Below are positions 1 through 10,071 of a stretch of 64,000 nucleotides of DNA, in pieces (position 1 is the stretch's first letter; every line of letters starts with the position of its first letter). Origin of the DNA: Siphonodentalium dalli. Its lineage: Eukaryota; Mollusca; Scaphopoda; Gadilida; Siphonodentaliidae. Under the pieces are notes generated by a model. It was not told the DNA's origin, ran no database searches, and saw nothing but the letters and a program-made list of their open reading frames with translations. The stretch covers positions 167,454,394-167,518,393 of the forward strand of contig CP136069.1 of the NCBI GenBank assembly GCA_032622095.1. The letters run 5' to 3'. Made by a program: the position numbers and the translations under genes.

Positions 1-152
1 CGTAAAACAACCTTTGGGTTGTGAATATTAAAATATTTCACAATATCCATGTTTTGAATGTGTTCTATACATAGTAGCTTTTCTGAGAATTGTTCAGATC
101 AGCCAAGCACCGCCAAAATGACAACTTTATACAAGATACTGTTCCTTAACAT

Positions 153-695
153 TACACTCAAAATCGTATTGGGTAAAATTTTACCCAACACAATGGTGTA
201 CCACCACGCGAACGTTGGGTAAATTTTACCCACTGTTGGGCAACGTTTTTATTCAACGCAGGGTGACACTTTATCCTATGATAATGTTCCTTCTGCATTG
301 AGCAATTTTTGTACTCGAACATTTGGGTGAATAATTACTTAATTATTGGGTCAAATCAATTGTCCCACATAGCTTCTGAGCTGATAATAAACGCTCTTCG
401 TTGATCATATATGTTAAAATAATGTATTAGCCCCTTTTAAGTCATCTGAGATCAAAGGCACATATCCAATTATATTCCCCTGGTCAGGTGACACATGTTT
501 ACCAATTTTCCAACATATTGCCTAAGCCTACAAAAAATCGCCCAACGCATAGTGGAAATTAATAGTTTGTAAATTGTCACCCTGCGATGAGTAAACACAT
601 TGCCCAACATTAGTTTAAAATTTACCCAACGTTCGCGTGGTGGTATATGCGCCGTTGTGCTGGGTAAAGTTTTACCCAACGCAATTTAGAGTGTA
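153..695. mobile_element. Non-autonomous inverted-repeat element with ~120-bp terminal inverted repeats
   Basis: The left end (about 153-275) and right end (about 570-695) are reverse complements of each other for roughly 120 bp with scattered mismatches. Shared landmarks in order are TACACTC, a short palindrome around TTGGGTAAAATTTTACCCAA, CCACCACGCGAACG, GTTGGGCAA and CGCAGGGTGACA. The core is AT-rich and has no credible coding region. No clear target-site duplication is visible beside TACACTC. This is a foldback or MITE-like DNA element; the superfamily is not assignable by eye. The open frame at 470-679 lies in the right arm and is not a gene. Confidence 0.75.
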
Positions 696-1394
696 GCCCT
701 CACCATAGCAATTCAGCAGGACCCATCAGCTTCAGATAGCGAATTAGCAGAACCACTTAACAAGGGGTTTATATAGTTGAATTTGACAGTGCCAAATCCA
801 ATAACTTCCTGATGATGAACCTCAGTGATCGCATATCCCAGAACACAGCCAAATTACACTCTTAACAATATTGAGGCAAATGAAAAGCCTCCAGATAAAA
901 TTCGTGGCGCCAGCGTATAGGTTATAATACACCAAATACAAATTAGTGTTGAGTGATTTCCCCTAGGAACCCCAAGCTAGGATCAGCATAAAAAAAATTC
1001 TGGCAGCTGAATGGTCAATGACACATGGATGAAAAGTGCACGAAAAAATGCACAAACGTGTTTCCCGACGAAAAACATCAAATATAGCCACATGGTGAAC
1101 GGTTACGGCTGTCAAATTGGCAAATAATGTATGGGAGGGGTTGGTGTTTTTTTCGATGTCATTTGTTTCTCCATTTTAAGGGTAGTGTGACGTTTGTCAA
1201 AACTGCAGCGTGACGCAGCGCCAGCACGTTTACAAGTACTTTTGGGCACATTTTCGTGCGTCTAAAGGGACGTTCTTCAATGTTTGATACTCGTGCAGGG
1301 TCAAAGCTTTCCTGCGAATACAGGCAAGTGGGATTTGTTAACACTGAGGCCTATGCAAATCATTTGGGTATTGTAACCTAGAGTCTCCCGAAAA
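696..1394. other. No gene recognised
   Basis: AT-rich sequence with only short open frames and stop codons in all frames. I see no splice-bounded exon, RNA gene or repeat with a second copy in the window. Confidence 0.5.
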
Positions 1395-2130
1395 AATGTC
1401 GGAGGACTATTATGATCAACATGTCCGTCCCTATCATAAATTTGACAATTTTAATCAGAATCCCATCGGATTTGGTCACTCTCCACGACAGATGGCACAC
1501 TTCTCTCAGATCAGAAGGACGTGTCGGGAATACTAATGGGAGATAACCGATACATGGAGATGTGATTTGATATGTACTTTATATATGAGAACAACAGTTC
1601 CAAGTTCGAATTTGGTCCAACAATTTTTGACAGAGTTAGCTTCTTTTTGTCCCCAAATTATTTCGGAGGAATATTATAATCAGCATGACCGACTGTGCGT
1701 TCGTGCGTCCGTCCGTGACACTCATTAAAATATGCTTGTGGGTTGCGATGAATTTAACAAAAACAATGTTTATATCTTTTTTTATTTCTGAATATCTGCG
1801 TTATTCAGTCAATACAAGCATTCCAAACGATGGAATATTTCTTAAATATCTATCGATAGGACAAATATATTTCTAAGAACGTATTATTGACTAAATAACA
1901 TTCTGTAAAAACACTCCTCCGGTGTGCAATATAACAATAGAACGCACCCCACAATATTTTATGAAAATTAATCAAAATTCCACGAGATTTGGTGTCTGTG
2001 TGTGAGGGTGTGTGTGAGGGTGTGTGTGTGTGTGTATAGTTGGTATTTGAGAAAGCCCAAGTCAGGTTCGAATTTGGTCACTGCCCGATGATTTTATTAC
2101 GGAGTTATGCCCCTTGTTCGACTTAGAAAT
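1395..2130. repeat. Two diverged copies of an interspersed repeat, with a (GT)n tract
   Basis: Blocks starting near 1395 and 1660 share the theme TCGGAGGA-TATTAT(A/G)ATCA(A/G)CATG followed by CGTCCGTCC-type runs. They resemble repeats with short G/T-C tandem cores that are common in mollusc genomes. A GT/GA-rich simple tract lies at about 1998-2037. No protein is encoded. Confidence 0.45.
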
Positions 2131-2201
2131 CGATTCTTCTTTTAGACCAAAGGTCGAATATTTTGCTACTTTCGGTCAAATGTTTTGATTGAACAGCTAG
2201 G

Positions 2202-2305
2202 TTATCAGTTCGAGGTAAGTGTAATCAGTTCGAGGTAACTGTAATCAGTTTGATGAAACTGTAATCAGTTTGAGGTAGGCCTAACTGTAATCAGTTTGAG
2301 GTACC
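2202..2305. repeat. Short tandem repeat, ~20-bp unit, about five copies
   Basis: Diverged direct copies of GTAATCAGTTTGAGGTAACT follow each other, one of them extended by a few bases. The array is a small minisatellite without coding content. Confidence 0.75.
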
Positions 2306-2684
2306 AGTTGGAAAATTCCAACCCAAGGCGGGGGTGCAGATAGAATTGCTAGGACTTGGAAATTTTGGTCTGATTCAAGTACCAAGAGGGCGCAGTTGGA
2401 AGTTCCAAGATTCACACCCCAACCCAGTTCCTCTAGCAACGTCCCAGCGAGTCAAAAGTTTTCTTCGGCGTATAAACCAGCTAGTAAAATCGGTAGGGAT
2501 AATACTGGTTTACGTCGAAGTACGATTGTTTTGCTCTTTTATATATAGCGGAATTTACGCCCTAATCCAGTGGTGGGATTTTTCGTCAATTCTAATCGAC
2601 TTTATGATACAAATCATTAAAAATGGTGTTGTCCCCACGTCCGGTTGTAACTAGCAATCTGATTGAATACAACGCCACGAGTTA

Positions 2685-2946
2685 AGTGCCACCGCAGACG
2701 CTACGGTGCTGCGATCTTTGCAGCTACGATTTTCGTGGTATTTACAACATGACCAGTGCGACAGTGGTCATGTGACAGCTACGATCGCGCGCGTTGCCAA
2801 AGTCACGCCACGATTTTCCTGGTAAAATCAAACAGTGCTTGATTGCTACGATTTGGCTACGATATTGTCGTGGGCATGCGCATTGGATGCTTCCTCTTGC
2901 GATTTTCCCCACTTACGATTTTAATCGCAGCGTGTGCGGTGGCACT
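2685..2946. mobile_element. Small MITE-like element with 18-bp terminal inverted repeats
   Basis: AGTGCCACCGCAGACGCT at the left end is matched by AGCGTGTGCGGTGGCACT at the right end, which is its reverse complement with one mismatch. The ~262-bp interior repeats the words CTACGAT and ACGATTTT on both strands. No target duplication is certain and there is no coding region. Confidence 0.6.
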
Positions 2947-3129
2947 AAATCACCATGTCCCCCATCATATGAATGACTTTTGAACTGGCAGTTTCCACCA
3001 ATCGTGACGTTGCTCTAACACGCCGACTTTGACGTGTCACCTGACGCCGGATCCATAGGTCGGCTACTGAATAATTCTTATTTGTGTGAATTAATCTGAG
3101 AATCTATGAAAATCACATTTAAATTAAGG

Positions 3130-3235
3130 CGATATGGCTATTTTTGTGGGGACAAATTACTTTTGTGGATATCAGCGACTAAACATTCTTATAAATTTCA
3201 GTGCCCCTCATCTCTCCACCCCTGACCCAAAGGGC
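3130..3235. repeat. Left remnant of the ~145-bp array interrupted by LINE-B
   Basis: This stretch aligns with the intact unit near 14945-15020 through shared words such as GCGACTAAA, TATAAAT and CCCCTGACCCAAA. It stops where the LINE-B tail begins. The continuation of the same unit reappears at about 12905 (ACACATGATTTGA), so the retrotransposon nest was inserted into one array unit. Confidence 0.6.
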
Positions 3236-3760
3236 ACCAAAGATACAAGATACAAGATACAAGAATTTATTGCAAAACACCTCAATGGGCAGTTGCAAGA
3301 TACTGATGAATATCATATACATAAATGAGCAATACATAACAAAATTATTATAACAAACACAGTTCTTATCAACATTCCCTCAACAATTTCTTCAAGTTTT
3401 ATTATTCCGCCGAAGGAAGAATAGCCGGACTATGTTGCAAACATTGTTAATTAATTTAATATTATCATTTCTCATAATCGGTGCAAATTTATCTGCATCA
3501 TTAAAATTATTGAATTCACTATCGTGTTTCTCAATTTCGCTGAATAAATTAGATCTTAAATCATCGTCTGCGTTACATTCAATGATAAAATGCATTTCAG
3601 ATTCGACAATTGTTTGTCACACATGGAACACAGCCGATTTTCTAATGGTATTACTGATTGTCTATGCCTCCCCTTTTCTATTGCCAAATGCCAATACGTG
3701 GTTGCTCACTCGCAATCTTGAAAACATTTCGCGAGCAATTTGTGATCGTGTGTGAATGAC
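3236..3760 (-). pseudogene. LINE-B 3' tail: end of ORF2, 3' UTR and (TTGTATC)n tail
   Basis: Read on the minus strand, about 3756-3392 encodes the last ~120 residues of an ORF2 related to that of LINE-A. The order is FSRLRVSNH, then LCSMC and HFIIEC (the CCHC-like C-terminal zinc motif), then a conserved CN(I/V)V(R/K)xxF ending. At least two frame breaks separate these parts: a TAG after the first block and a shift before the His-Cys half. Downstream is an AATAAATTC signal and three copies of TTGTATC at 3236-3262, a typical microsatellite-like LINE 3' end. The piece continues the sequence that breaks off near 10072 on the other side of LINE-A, so I read it as the displaced 3' end of LINE-B. 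An independent related fragment is possible. Confidence 0.75.
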
Positions 3761-3988
3761 ATAGATAGATAGATAGATTTATTCAGCAAAAGACGCCCCA
3801 TTATAGGGACAGGTTGCCATGTATAATAATATTAACAGTGTATCATGTGACATCATACAATATATTGACATTACATACATTGAATAATAGTGATAATATC
3901 ATAATATATATATATATATATTCATTAATTGCGTATATTATTATCTGTAGAGTGAGTTATGTTACATGATTCAACACACGTAATTTGT

Positions 3989-6900
3989 CTAGTTTAACTG
4001 TGATCTGGCCTCGAATAACCGCTTGACTACGTTGCAGATTTGGGAGCATATTTCAGCTGTGTCATTGGCTAATATATGTTTGAGTTGGTCCAATCTACTC
4101 ATCAATCGAAAATTGATAAAATTGTCATCCATAATTTTAATGAGTTCATTCCGTATAGGAAGAAATGTTGGACAATCAATTAGGAAATGCCTCTCATCGT
4201 CGATGGCTTCGTCATTACACAAAACACATAATCTTCTGGCTAAAGGAATCGGTGGTTGGGCGTGACGACCCTTTTCAATGGCAAGAGAATGATTACTTAT
4301 TCTTAGACGTGTAAATGCTGAGCGGTCAGCTAGCGACGCTGTAGTTAAGAGATAAGGTTCTAGGACAATATCTCTTTTAAAAAGTCGATATGTTCTTAGT
4401 TTATTTTTACCAGTTTTTGAAACACCATCGCGCATACTTGCTCTGAAGTTTTCAGTTTGATTTTCACGAAGCTGGCGTTTAAATGTCTTTAGAAGCTTGT
4501 TAATTAGAGGCTTGTTGTTAGTAATGTCGGAGGGTATAGTCAAGCCAAATGACTCCAGACTTTTGAATATCGAATTCCCAGCTACCCCGCTGCGCTGTTC
4601 GCGCATTGCATCACTTAATATGCCACTCGTACATCTGGATGAGATTTTAGCCGCATATGAAGCCATTCTACATAAAGCGTCAATATATAACGGATAGCTC
4701 CCTAATTCAGCTCTGACTGCATTGTTTGAAGCGTATTTACCGACTCCAAGTATTTGTTTGCAATGTGTGATATGAAGTTTCTCACACGGATAACGTTCGT
4801 GATTTTTTATTGTTAATTCACTTGCCCATAATTCACTGCCATATAGAAGTATAGGCTTGATTAACTTATCAAACAGTTTAAGGGAAGTTTTTAGAGGGAG
4901 GGGCGCTTTATTTGCACACGCACGAGATATTGAATAAAGAGCTTTTCGTCCTTTACCACTCAAATGATTTACGGCCTGCGTGAATTTTCCTGTGCTGGAA
5001 AACGTCATTCCGAGATAGGTATATTCGTTAACCAGATCCAAGGGATTATCTTCAAGGAAAAACTGAGGGTGAACTTTTGGATTCCTCGTTCTGAAAATCA
5101 AGCATTTCGTCTTCTCCGTGTTTATCGACAGGGCATTTTGTCGCGTGAAGGACTGGAGTTTGTCTAGACATCGCTGAAGTCCTTCTGGACTCTCAGAGAC
5201 CAAAACTAAGTCATCTGCGAAGAGCAAATGACTGAGCGCGCTAGATCCAATACGTAACGGTTCACATTTGTCATCGAAAATGTCCTTTATGTCATCAATG
5301 AATATTTTAAATAGTAAGGGCGATAATATATACCCTTGGCGTACTCCAATTGTGGAGAGATGTGAAGGACCGATACCTTCACTTGTATTTGTGCTATAAA
5401 GGCTTGATTGGTATAGTGATTTTAATATTTCCAATGAAAATCCTGAAATGCCAGCTGTTTCCATTTTTCTAAAAAGAATTTGTCGATTAACAGTATCAAA
5501 AGCTTTCCTAAAATCGACAAATGTTGCATAGACAGGTTTCTTAGATGATTTATATTTCTGTATTGACGCATATAGGACAAATGCACTGTCGACTGTACTT
5601 TTGCCAGTACAAAAGCCGAATTGGTTTTCGCTGATTATGTTGTTAGCATCGATAAATGTTGCTAATCTGTGATTAATAATTTTATTGAATAGTTTCCCTA
5701 CTGACGAGCTCAATGCTATTGCACGATAATTATTGGGATCGTCTTTTGCTCCCTTTTTATGTATTAAACTGAGAACAGACTGACTCCATTCAGGTGGGTA
5801 ATATCCTGATTGTAAAATGTTGTTGAACGTTTTAACAAATTCGGCAGTCATTAGAGGTACTGCACATTTGAGAAATTCATTCGAAATCTGATCCGGACCA
5901 ACTGCCTTTCTTGTTTTAAGCTCAATCGCGGCGGACAGAATTTCATCCGCAGTGATTGGACCATTATTGAGAGATATGTCTGGTGTTTTAGATCGACATA
6001 TTGGTGGACCACTTCCTGAAGAATTAGGCTCAGTAGGGCAGTACAGATTTTTGAAAAAGTCAGTAGCTGTGTCAGCATCCAGATCATCCGAGGGTTTATT
6101 GTTTTTATTTCTTAAGTCATCTATAATTCGCCAATATTGTTGAGGGTCAGCTGTTTCTAATTCGTCCAAACTATTATGGAGTTCCGCGTAGAATTTTCTT
6201 CTTTTACGTTTCAATTCCTTCTTATATGATTTTTTTATTATGAAAAATTTGGTTCTTATGTTTGTATCAAAGGGATTATTTCTAATTTCTCTCGCGATAC
6301 TGTCGAAACTCTTTTTCAAGTCTTTACACCTGTTATCAAACCATTTTCTTTTGCGTACATTTCTGTTCTTCACTGTAACCATGGAGCAGGCGTGCCTGTT
6401 TATTTTGTTCATAATACACATTATATCATCTAACGCTTCGGTTACTCCCTGTTTGTCCTCAGAGTATGCGCGTAATCGATACTGAGTCAATTCGTGCTTC
6501 ATGGAAGGTGAATTAATTAAATGGCACGATTTGTATTTACTTAAGCTATTCCACTTTAGTTTAATTTTTTGTTTTTCATAAGTAAATTTTGTAGTTACAG
6601 CTTTGTGACTTGGAGTTGAACAGGGATACACAAAGTGAAGAGCTAGTTGGCAATGGTCTGAATACTCCGAAGGTAGTTTAACACAGAAATAATCTACTGT
6701 GTGCAGAAATCTATCCGTTAATATTATGTAATCGACCACGCTTGTACCATTATACTGATAACTCGTGAAGTGGCCTATCCTATCCCCAGCTGATCTGCCA
6801 TTAGCTATTCTAATACCTGTACTCTGGCATAATTGTAAAAGTTGCCTGCCAAATGCGTTGACGGCACTGTCCATATTAAGTCTGGGTTTGTCTGTATCTA

Positions 6901-7465
6901 ATAAATAATCATCAGGTAGGTTAATATGAGTATCACTGTCCATTGCAACGTAGTCCGGTAGTTCTCCTGTACGTGCATTCAAATCCCCTCCGAGAATAAT
7001 CAGTTCATTCGAATTATATTTCGAAAGGGCGTTCCCTATAATTGAGAACGCATTTTCATCTTTATGATTCGATTTCCAAAATGAAGAGTTGCTAGGCGGT
7101 ATATAAGCAGATACAAAAACAATATCAGAAGACAAATTGAGCAATTTTCCTGAAAATTCAGCGCACACTGCGTAGTCATTTATTTTGTTACTTGCTCGAA
7201 AAAACTTGTTATACTTCGAACGGTAGTAAAAAGCTATACCGCATTTTTTCTTCGTACCACCTGTTCGGAACAAGTGTATGCATTCGTAACCAGGTATTTT
7301 GATATCAGATATTTCTTGGTGCCACGTTTCCACTAAGGTTATGAAATCATAATCTATTAATTGACTTAAAAATTCAGGGTCCGTTATCTTCTGACAGACT
7401 CCTTGCACATTCCATGTTGTATATCTCATAGTGAGTTGAGTTTCATTGTTCTCATTGTATGTCAT
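3989..7465 (-). CDS. LINE-A ORF2: endonuclease-reverse transcriptase, 1158 aa
   Basis: This is the replication enzyme of the retrotransposon: it nicks chromosomal DNA and copies the element RNA at the nick. An APE-like endonuclease (EEP fold) begins at the second Met (residue 13) with TTWNVQG, the catalytic Glu in LVETW (residue 46), GGDLNARTG near 160 and SDHCQL near 270. The reverse transcriptase follows, with FVDFRKAFD (motif A, near 650), GVRQG...SP (motif B) and the catalytic LLFADDLV near 748. The C-terminus has a CxxC...HxxxxC zinc motif near 1077 (CVLC, HFLIDC). No internal stop or frame break is seen and all catalytic residues are present, so the copy may be functional. The start could be Met1 or Met13; homology begins at Met13. 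Host codon-level checks are not possible here. Confidence 0.93.
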   Translation of the reverse strand: MTYNENNETQLTMRYTTWNVQGVCQKITDPEFLSQLIDYDFITLVETWHQEISDIKIPGYECIHLFRTGGTKKKCGIAFYYRSKYNKFFRASNKINDYAVCAEFSGKLLNLSSDIVFVSAYIPPSNSSFWKSNHKDENAFSIIGNALSKYNSNELIILGGDLNARTGELPDYVAMDSDTHINLPDDYLLDTDKPRLNMDSAVNAFGRQLLQLCQSTGIRIANGRSAGDRIGHFTSYQYNGTSVVDYIILTDRFLHTVDYFCVKLPSEYSDHCQLALHFVYPCSTPSHKAVTTKFTYEKQKIKLKWNSLSKYKSCHLINSPSMKHELTQYRLRAYSEDKQGVTEALDDIMCIMNKINRHACSMVTVKNRNVRKRKWFDNRCKDLKKSFDSIAREIRNNPFDTNIRTKFFIIKKSYKKELKRKRRKFYAELHNSLDELETADPQQYWRIIDDLRNKNNKPSDDLDADTATDFFKNLYCPTEPNSSGSGPPICRSKTPDISLNNGPITADEILSAAIELKTRKAVGPDQISNEFLKCAVPLMTAEFVKTFNNILQSGYYPPEWSQSVLSLIHKKGAKDDPNNYRAIALSSSVGKLFNKIINHRLATFIDANNIISENQFGFCTGKSTVDSAFVLYASIQKYKSSKKPVYATFVDFRKAFDTVNRQILFRKMETAGISGFSLEILKSLYQSSLYSTNTSEGIGPSHLSTIGVRQGYILSPLLFKIFIDDIKDIFDDKCEPLRIGSSALSHLLFADDLVLVSESPEGLQRCLDKLQSFTRQNALSINTEKTKCLIFRTRNPKVHPQFFLEDNPLDLVNEYTYLGMTFSSTGKFTQAVNHLSGKGRKALYSISRACANKAPLPLKTSLKLFDKLIKPILLYGSELWASELTIKNHERYPCEKLHITHCKQILGVGKYASNNAVRAELGSYPLYIDALCRMASYAAKISSRCTSGILSDAMREQRSGVAGNSIFKSLESFGLTIPSDITNNKPLINKLLKTFKRQLRENQTENFRASMRDGVSKTGKNKLRTYRLFKRDIVLEPYLLTTASLADRSAFTRLRISNHSLAIEKGRHAQPPIPLARRLCVLCNDEAIDDERHFLIDCPTFLPIRNELIKIMDDNFINFRLMSRLDQLKHILANDTAEICSQICNVVKRLFEARSQLN

Positions 7466-7486
7466 TTATATGCATTCAATGAACGG

Positions 7487-7587
7487 CTATATGGAGCTAG
7501 GTGTCTTGGTAGAGGTTTATTTATTTGTTCATTTATATATGGAGCTAGGTGTCTTGGTATAGGTTTATTTATTTGTTTATTTATTTA
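7487..7587. repeat. ~50-bp tandem duplication in the LINE-A inter-ORF spacer
   Basis: TATGGAGCTAGGTGTCTTGG occurs twice in direct orientation, each time followed by TA(G/T)AGGTTTATTTATTTG. It lies just upstream of ORF2 on the minus strand. The rest of the 640-bp spacer (7588-8105) has no coding region. Confidence 0.8.
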
Positions 7588-8105
7588 ATTTTCAGGTATG
7601 AAGAGCGTTTCCATTAAATACAATGTTAACATATGAAGAGCTTCCCTTCGATTGCGTGGTTGAGCTCTCATTTCAACACATTTCATGTAATGGGCAATTG
7701 TTAGTGAGTTGCACTTGACGCGAACTTGGATGCCACCGTATTTGCGTCAAGTACTAGATACCACTGAGCAATTCTCATGAAAAGGTGTTTATCTTACTCT
7801 CAAGTAAACTAAATAAATATATCAAACGTTGAGAAGGTGCGAAATTTCTCACTTATAGAGTAAGTTAATTGTATTAATTCTTTTATCAGAGGAGAATTAG
7901 ATTTAAGAGATTAATTACCAATTTCCTTACTAGCATGCAACAGATGGTACATTAACACAAGTGTATAAATGGTATATAAACACAAGATGGTATATAAACA
8001 CAAGTGTGATTAATTAACATATAGTTAAGTCCCGTTGCGAATTAGTGATCTAAGTTCCGACAATTCTTGCCGCACTGCCATAAAATCTGGCGTTGTCGGG
8101 TCGCC

Positions 8106-9884
8106 TTAGAATGAATTGCCTCCGCTTTTCACAGATCCATAACGTTGTTTGCCAAACCACGGGGAGCACGGATCCATGAACTGAGTCTGAGATCGGTCTC
8201 CTTGATGTGGCATCGAAACATCTGGCGTAACATTTGGCCTATCGGTATGTTTCCCGAATCTTAAATTCGCACCCAGAAGTTCCACACCTCGATTATTAGG
8301 GTGCCACGAGTCGTGAAACAAGAATTCAAGAACGCGCGAACTCCGAGGTATAACAAAGTCGGCAGAATTGTCAATGAAAATGCAGTTCATTTCAGCACAT
8401 ACCGCTGAGTAGCAAGAGTTGGTATCAAAAATTTGTCTATTTGCACCAGATCTGTTGGGTGTCGGTAGCACAGAGGAAATCCTTATGCCAGCTGCGGGAT
8501 AAATTTGACGAATAATGTTGATAGCGTCTTTAACCTCGTCTGATCCAGTTGTGTAACCCCTCCGACAGGAGTTGATTCCTACGTGTAACGTAACTTTGTG
8601 CACATAACCATCAACTCGGTTTCGCGTGTCATTAAGCCATCGGCAAGCACCAGCCAGATTCAGACCTCCAATTGAAATTTTCTCAACAAATTCATCTTCC
8701 AATGCAAGTCTGCGAGGGTTGATATAACGCAGCACCGAATCGCCGACTATCAGGTGAATTTTTTTAGAGTCATATTCATTGCTTCTGCGCCATCGTGGTT
8801 TAGAACTGCCGGGTTTGTCCTGATCTGTTTCAGGTTGTTTAGACACAGGTGTTTCCGATTGTGAGAAGGCGGTGTCAGACAATACATCATATTTATTTGA
8901 TGTTTTTATCGTCGGTATTTCAATTTTATCCCGTTTCTGCAAGACTTGATTTTTCTTCACTTGCTGTTTCTCCATAACAATAAGTTGGGCGTCATCAATC
9001 ATAAGCGTTGACTTTTTTGCTGTTTTTGAATTGTTTTGTCGTAATTTGGCATTTTCCTGCTTCAAGTCTGTAACCTGGTTTTCTAACAGTTGGATGCGAC
9101 CAGTTAGTTCCTTTTCCATATTTGATTGCTTGACTTTAACAGTTTCCAAAATGTCTTGTAACTCTGATAGAGCCATTTTCATTGCAAAATTCGAAATTTT
9201 GTCGTTATAGTTAACGTTCACAGTAGGCATATTTTTCTTCAAAATAGGAGTACGAATACTGGCGAAGATCTTCGGTACCTGCGGTTTTCTAACTTGAGTC
9301 GCGGGCGATTTGGGAGATTGGTTTTCAGTTAATCTATTAGGATCAGACCCTACCTCAATCGGAAGCACTTCCCTTGAAAATCCAAACTGGAATACTAAAG
9401 GAAGTTCTTTTTCAATCCACCACTTCATATTCCTTTTAGATCCTTGGATCATGAATTTATTCCTTGTGCGGTATATGTGTACAACAGTCTTTCCTCCCTT
9501 GCCTGTCTTGTTCCTCGCAATTTCGATTTTGTCGTCCACAATCACATTCTTTTTGTCTTTTCCTATCACCCACGTCGCGTTATTGATATCCTTTTTACTA
9601 AGTGGGTCCCAATACCTCTCACATAATCCAGCGAAATATTTCTCGAATTTATTGGAGTCCAACACAAGAGTTAAACATTTGCCATTGTCCTTTCTCTCCG
9701 CGTTATGTATGTCCTGTTGGAAGCTCGTTTCCTTCCGCCGTATCACTTTTTCCACGTCCAAAACATATTCTTTCTCGCGATCTGTAGCAGTACATCCGTC
9801 TAATGGATCCATTTTTGCAGTAGTGTCCGATTCTAGAATTTCGAATGTGTCATCAAAATCATCCAAGTCCGCGTCACTCATCAT
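8106..9884 (-). CDS. LINE-A ORF1: coiled-coil protein with SGNH/GDSL esterase-like domain, 592 aa
   Basis: ORF1 proteins of CR1-like LINEs bind the element RNA, and several carry an esterase domain. Residues ~1-110 are charged; ~110-190 may hold a small nucleic-acid-binding fold (aromatic-rich, including a KWW segment), which is my inference. Residues ~233-290 form a coiled coil with regular Leu/Ile spacing and many Glu/Lys/Gln. Residues ~375-560 look like an SGNH hydrolase: block I IVGDSVLRY (Ser in GDS, near 380), block III HVGINSC near 434 (GxxN pattern) and block V DSWHPN near 522 (DxxH pattern). The frame is uninterrupted. The ATG at 9884 begins MMSDADLDDFDD; the following Met is equally possible. 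It lies 640 bp upstream of ORF2. Confidence 0.88.
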   Translation of the reverse strand: MMSDADLDDFDDTFEILESDTTAKMDPLDGCTATDREKEYVLDVEKVIRRKETSFQQDIHNAERKDNGKCLTLVLDSNKFEKYFAGLCERYWDPLSKKDINNATWVIGKDKKNVIVDDKIEIARNKTGKGGKTVVHIYRTRNKFMIQGSKRNMKWWIEKELPLVFQFGFSREVLPIEVGSDPNRLTENQSPKSPATQVRKPQVPKIFASIRTPILKKNMPTVNVNYNDKISNFAMKMALSELQDILETVKVKQSNMEKELTGRIQLLENQVTDLKQENAKLRQNNSKTAKKSTLMIDDAQLIVMEKQQVKKNQVLQKRDKIEIPTIKTSNKYDVLSDTAFSQSETPVSKQPETDQDKPGSSKPRWRRSNEYDSKKIHLIVGDSVLRYINPRRLALEDEFVEKISIGGLNLAGACRWLNDTRNRVDGYVHKVTLHVGINSCRRGYTTGSDEVKDAINIIRQIYPAAGIRISSVLPTPNRSGANRQIFDTNSCYSAVCAEMNCIFIDNSADFVIPRSSRVLEFLFHDSWHPNNRGVELLGANLRFGKHTDRPNVTPDVSMPHQGDRSQTQFMDPCSPWFGKQRYGSVKSGGNSF

Positions 9885-10071
9885 CCTAATATGAAGCTAT
9901 ATTCAAGCAATTTCCATTAGATTCCTATGCACCACTATCTTCCCCAAATCATTAGAGTTGCTGATATTCATCATTAATTAACATCCTAGCTCCTGTAGCC
10001 ATTTTAATTAGGTACGCATGGGTAAATCCTGGAGCTAACGAGAACACGTCCGGCACGTCCGGCTGATTGTG

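Noticed and set aside
9310-9894. 194-codon plus-strand frame
   Set aside because: Antisense shadow of LINE-A ORF1, which has recognisable domains on the other strand.
9952-10071. Extension of LINE-B ORF2 to the stop at 9952
   Set aside because: The last ~40 codons show no similarity to LINE-A ORF2, whereas the fragment at 3756 does; they are better explained as chance read-through into the LINE-A leader.
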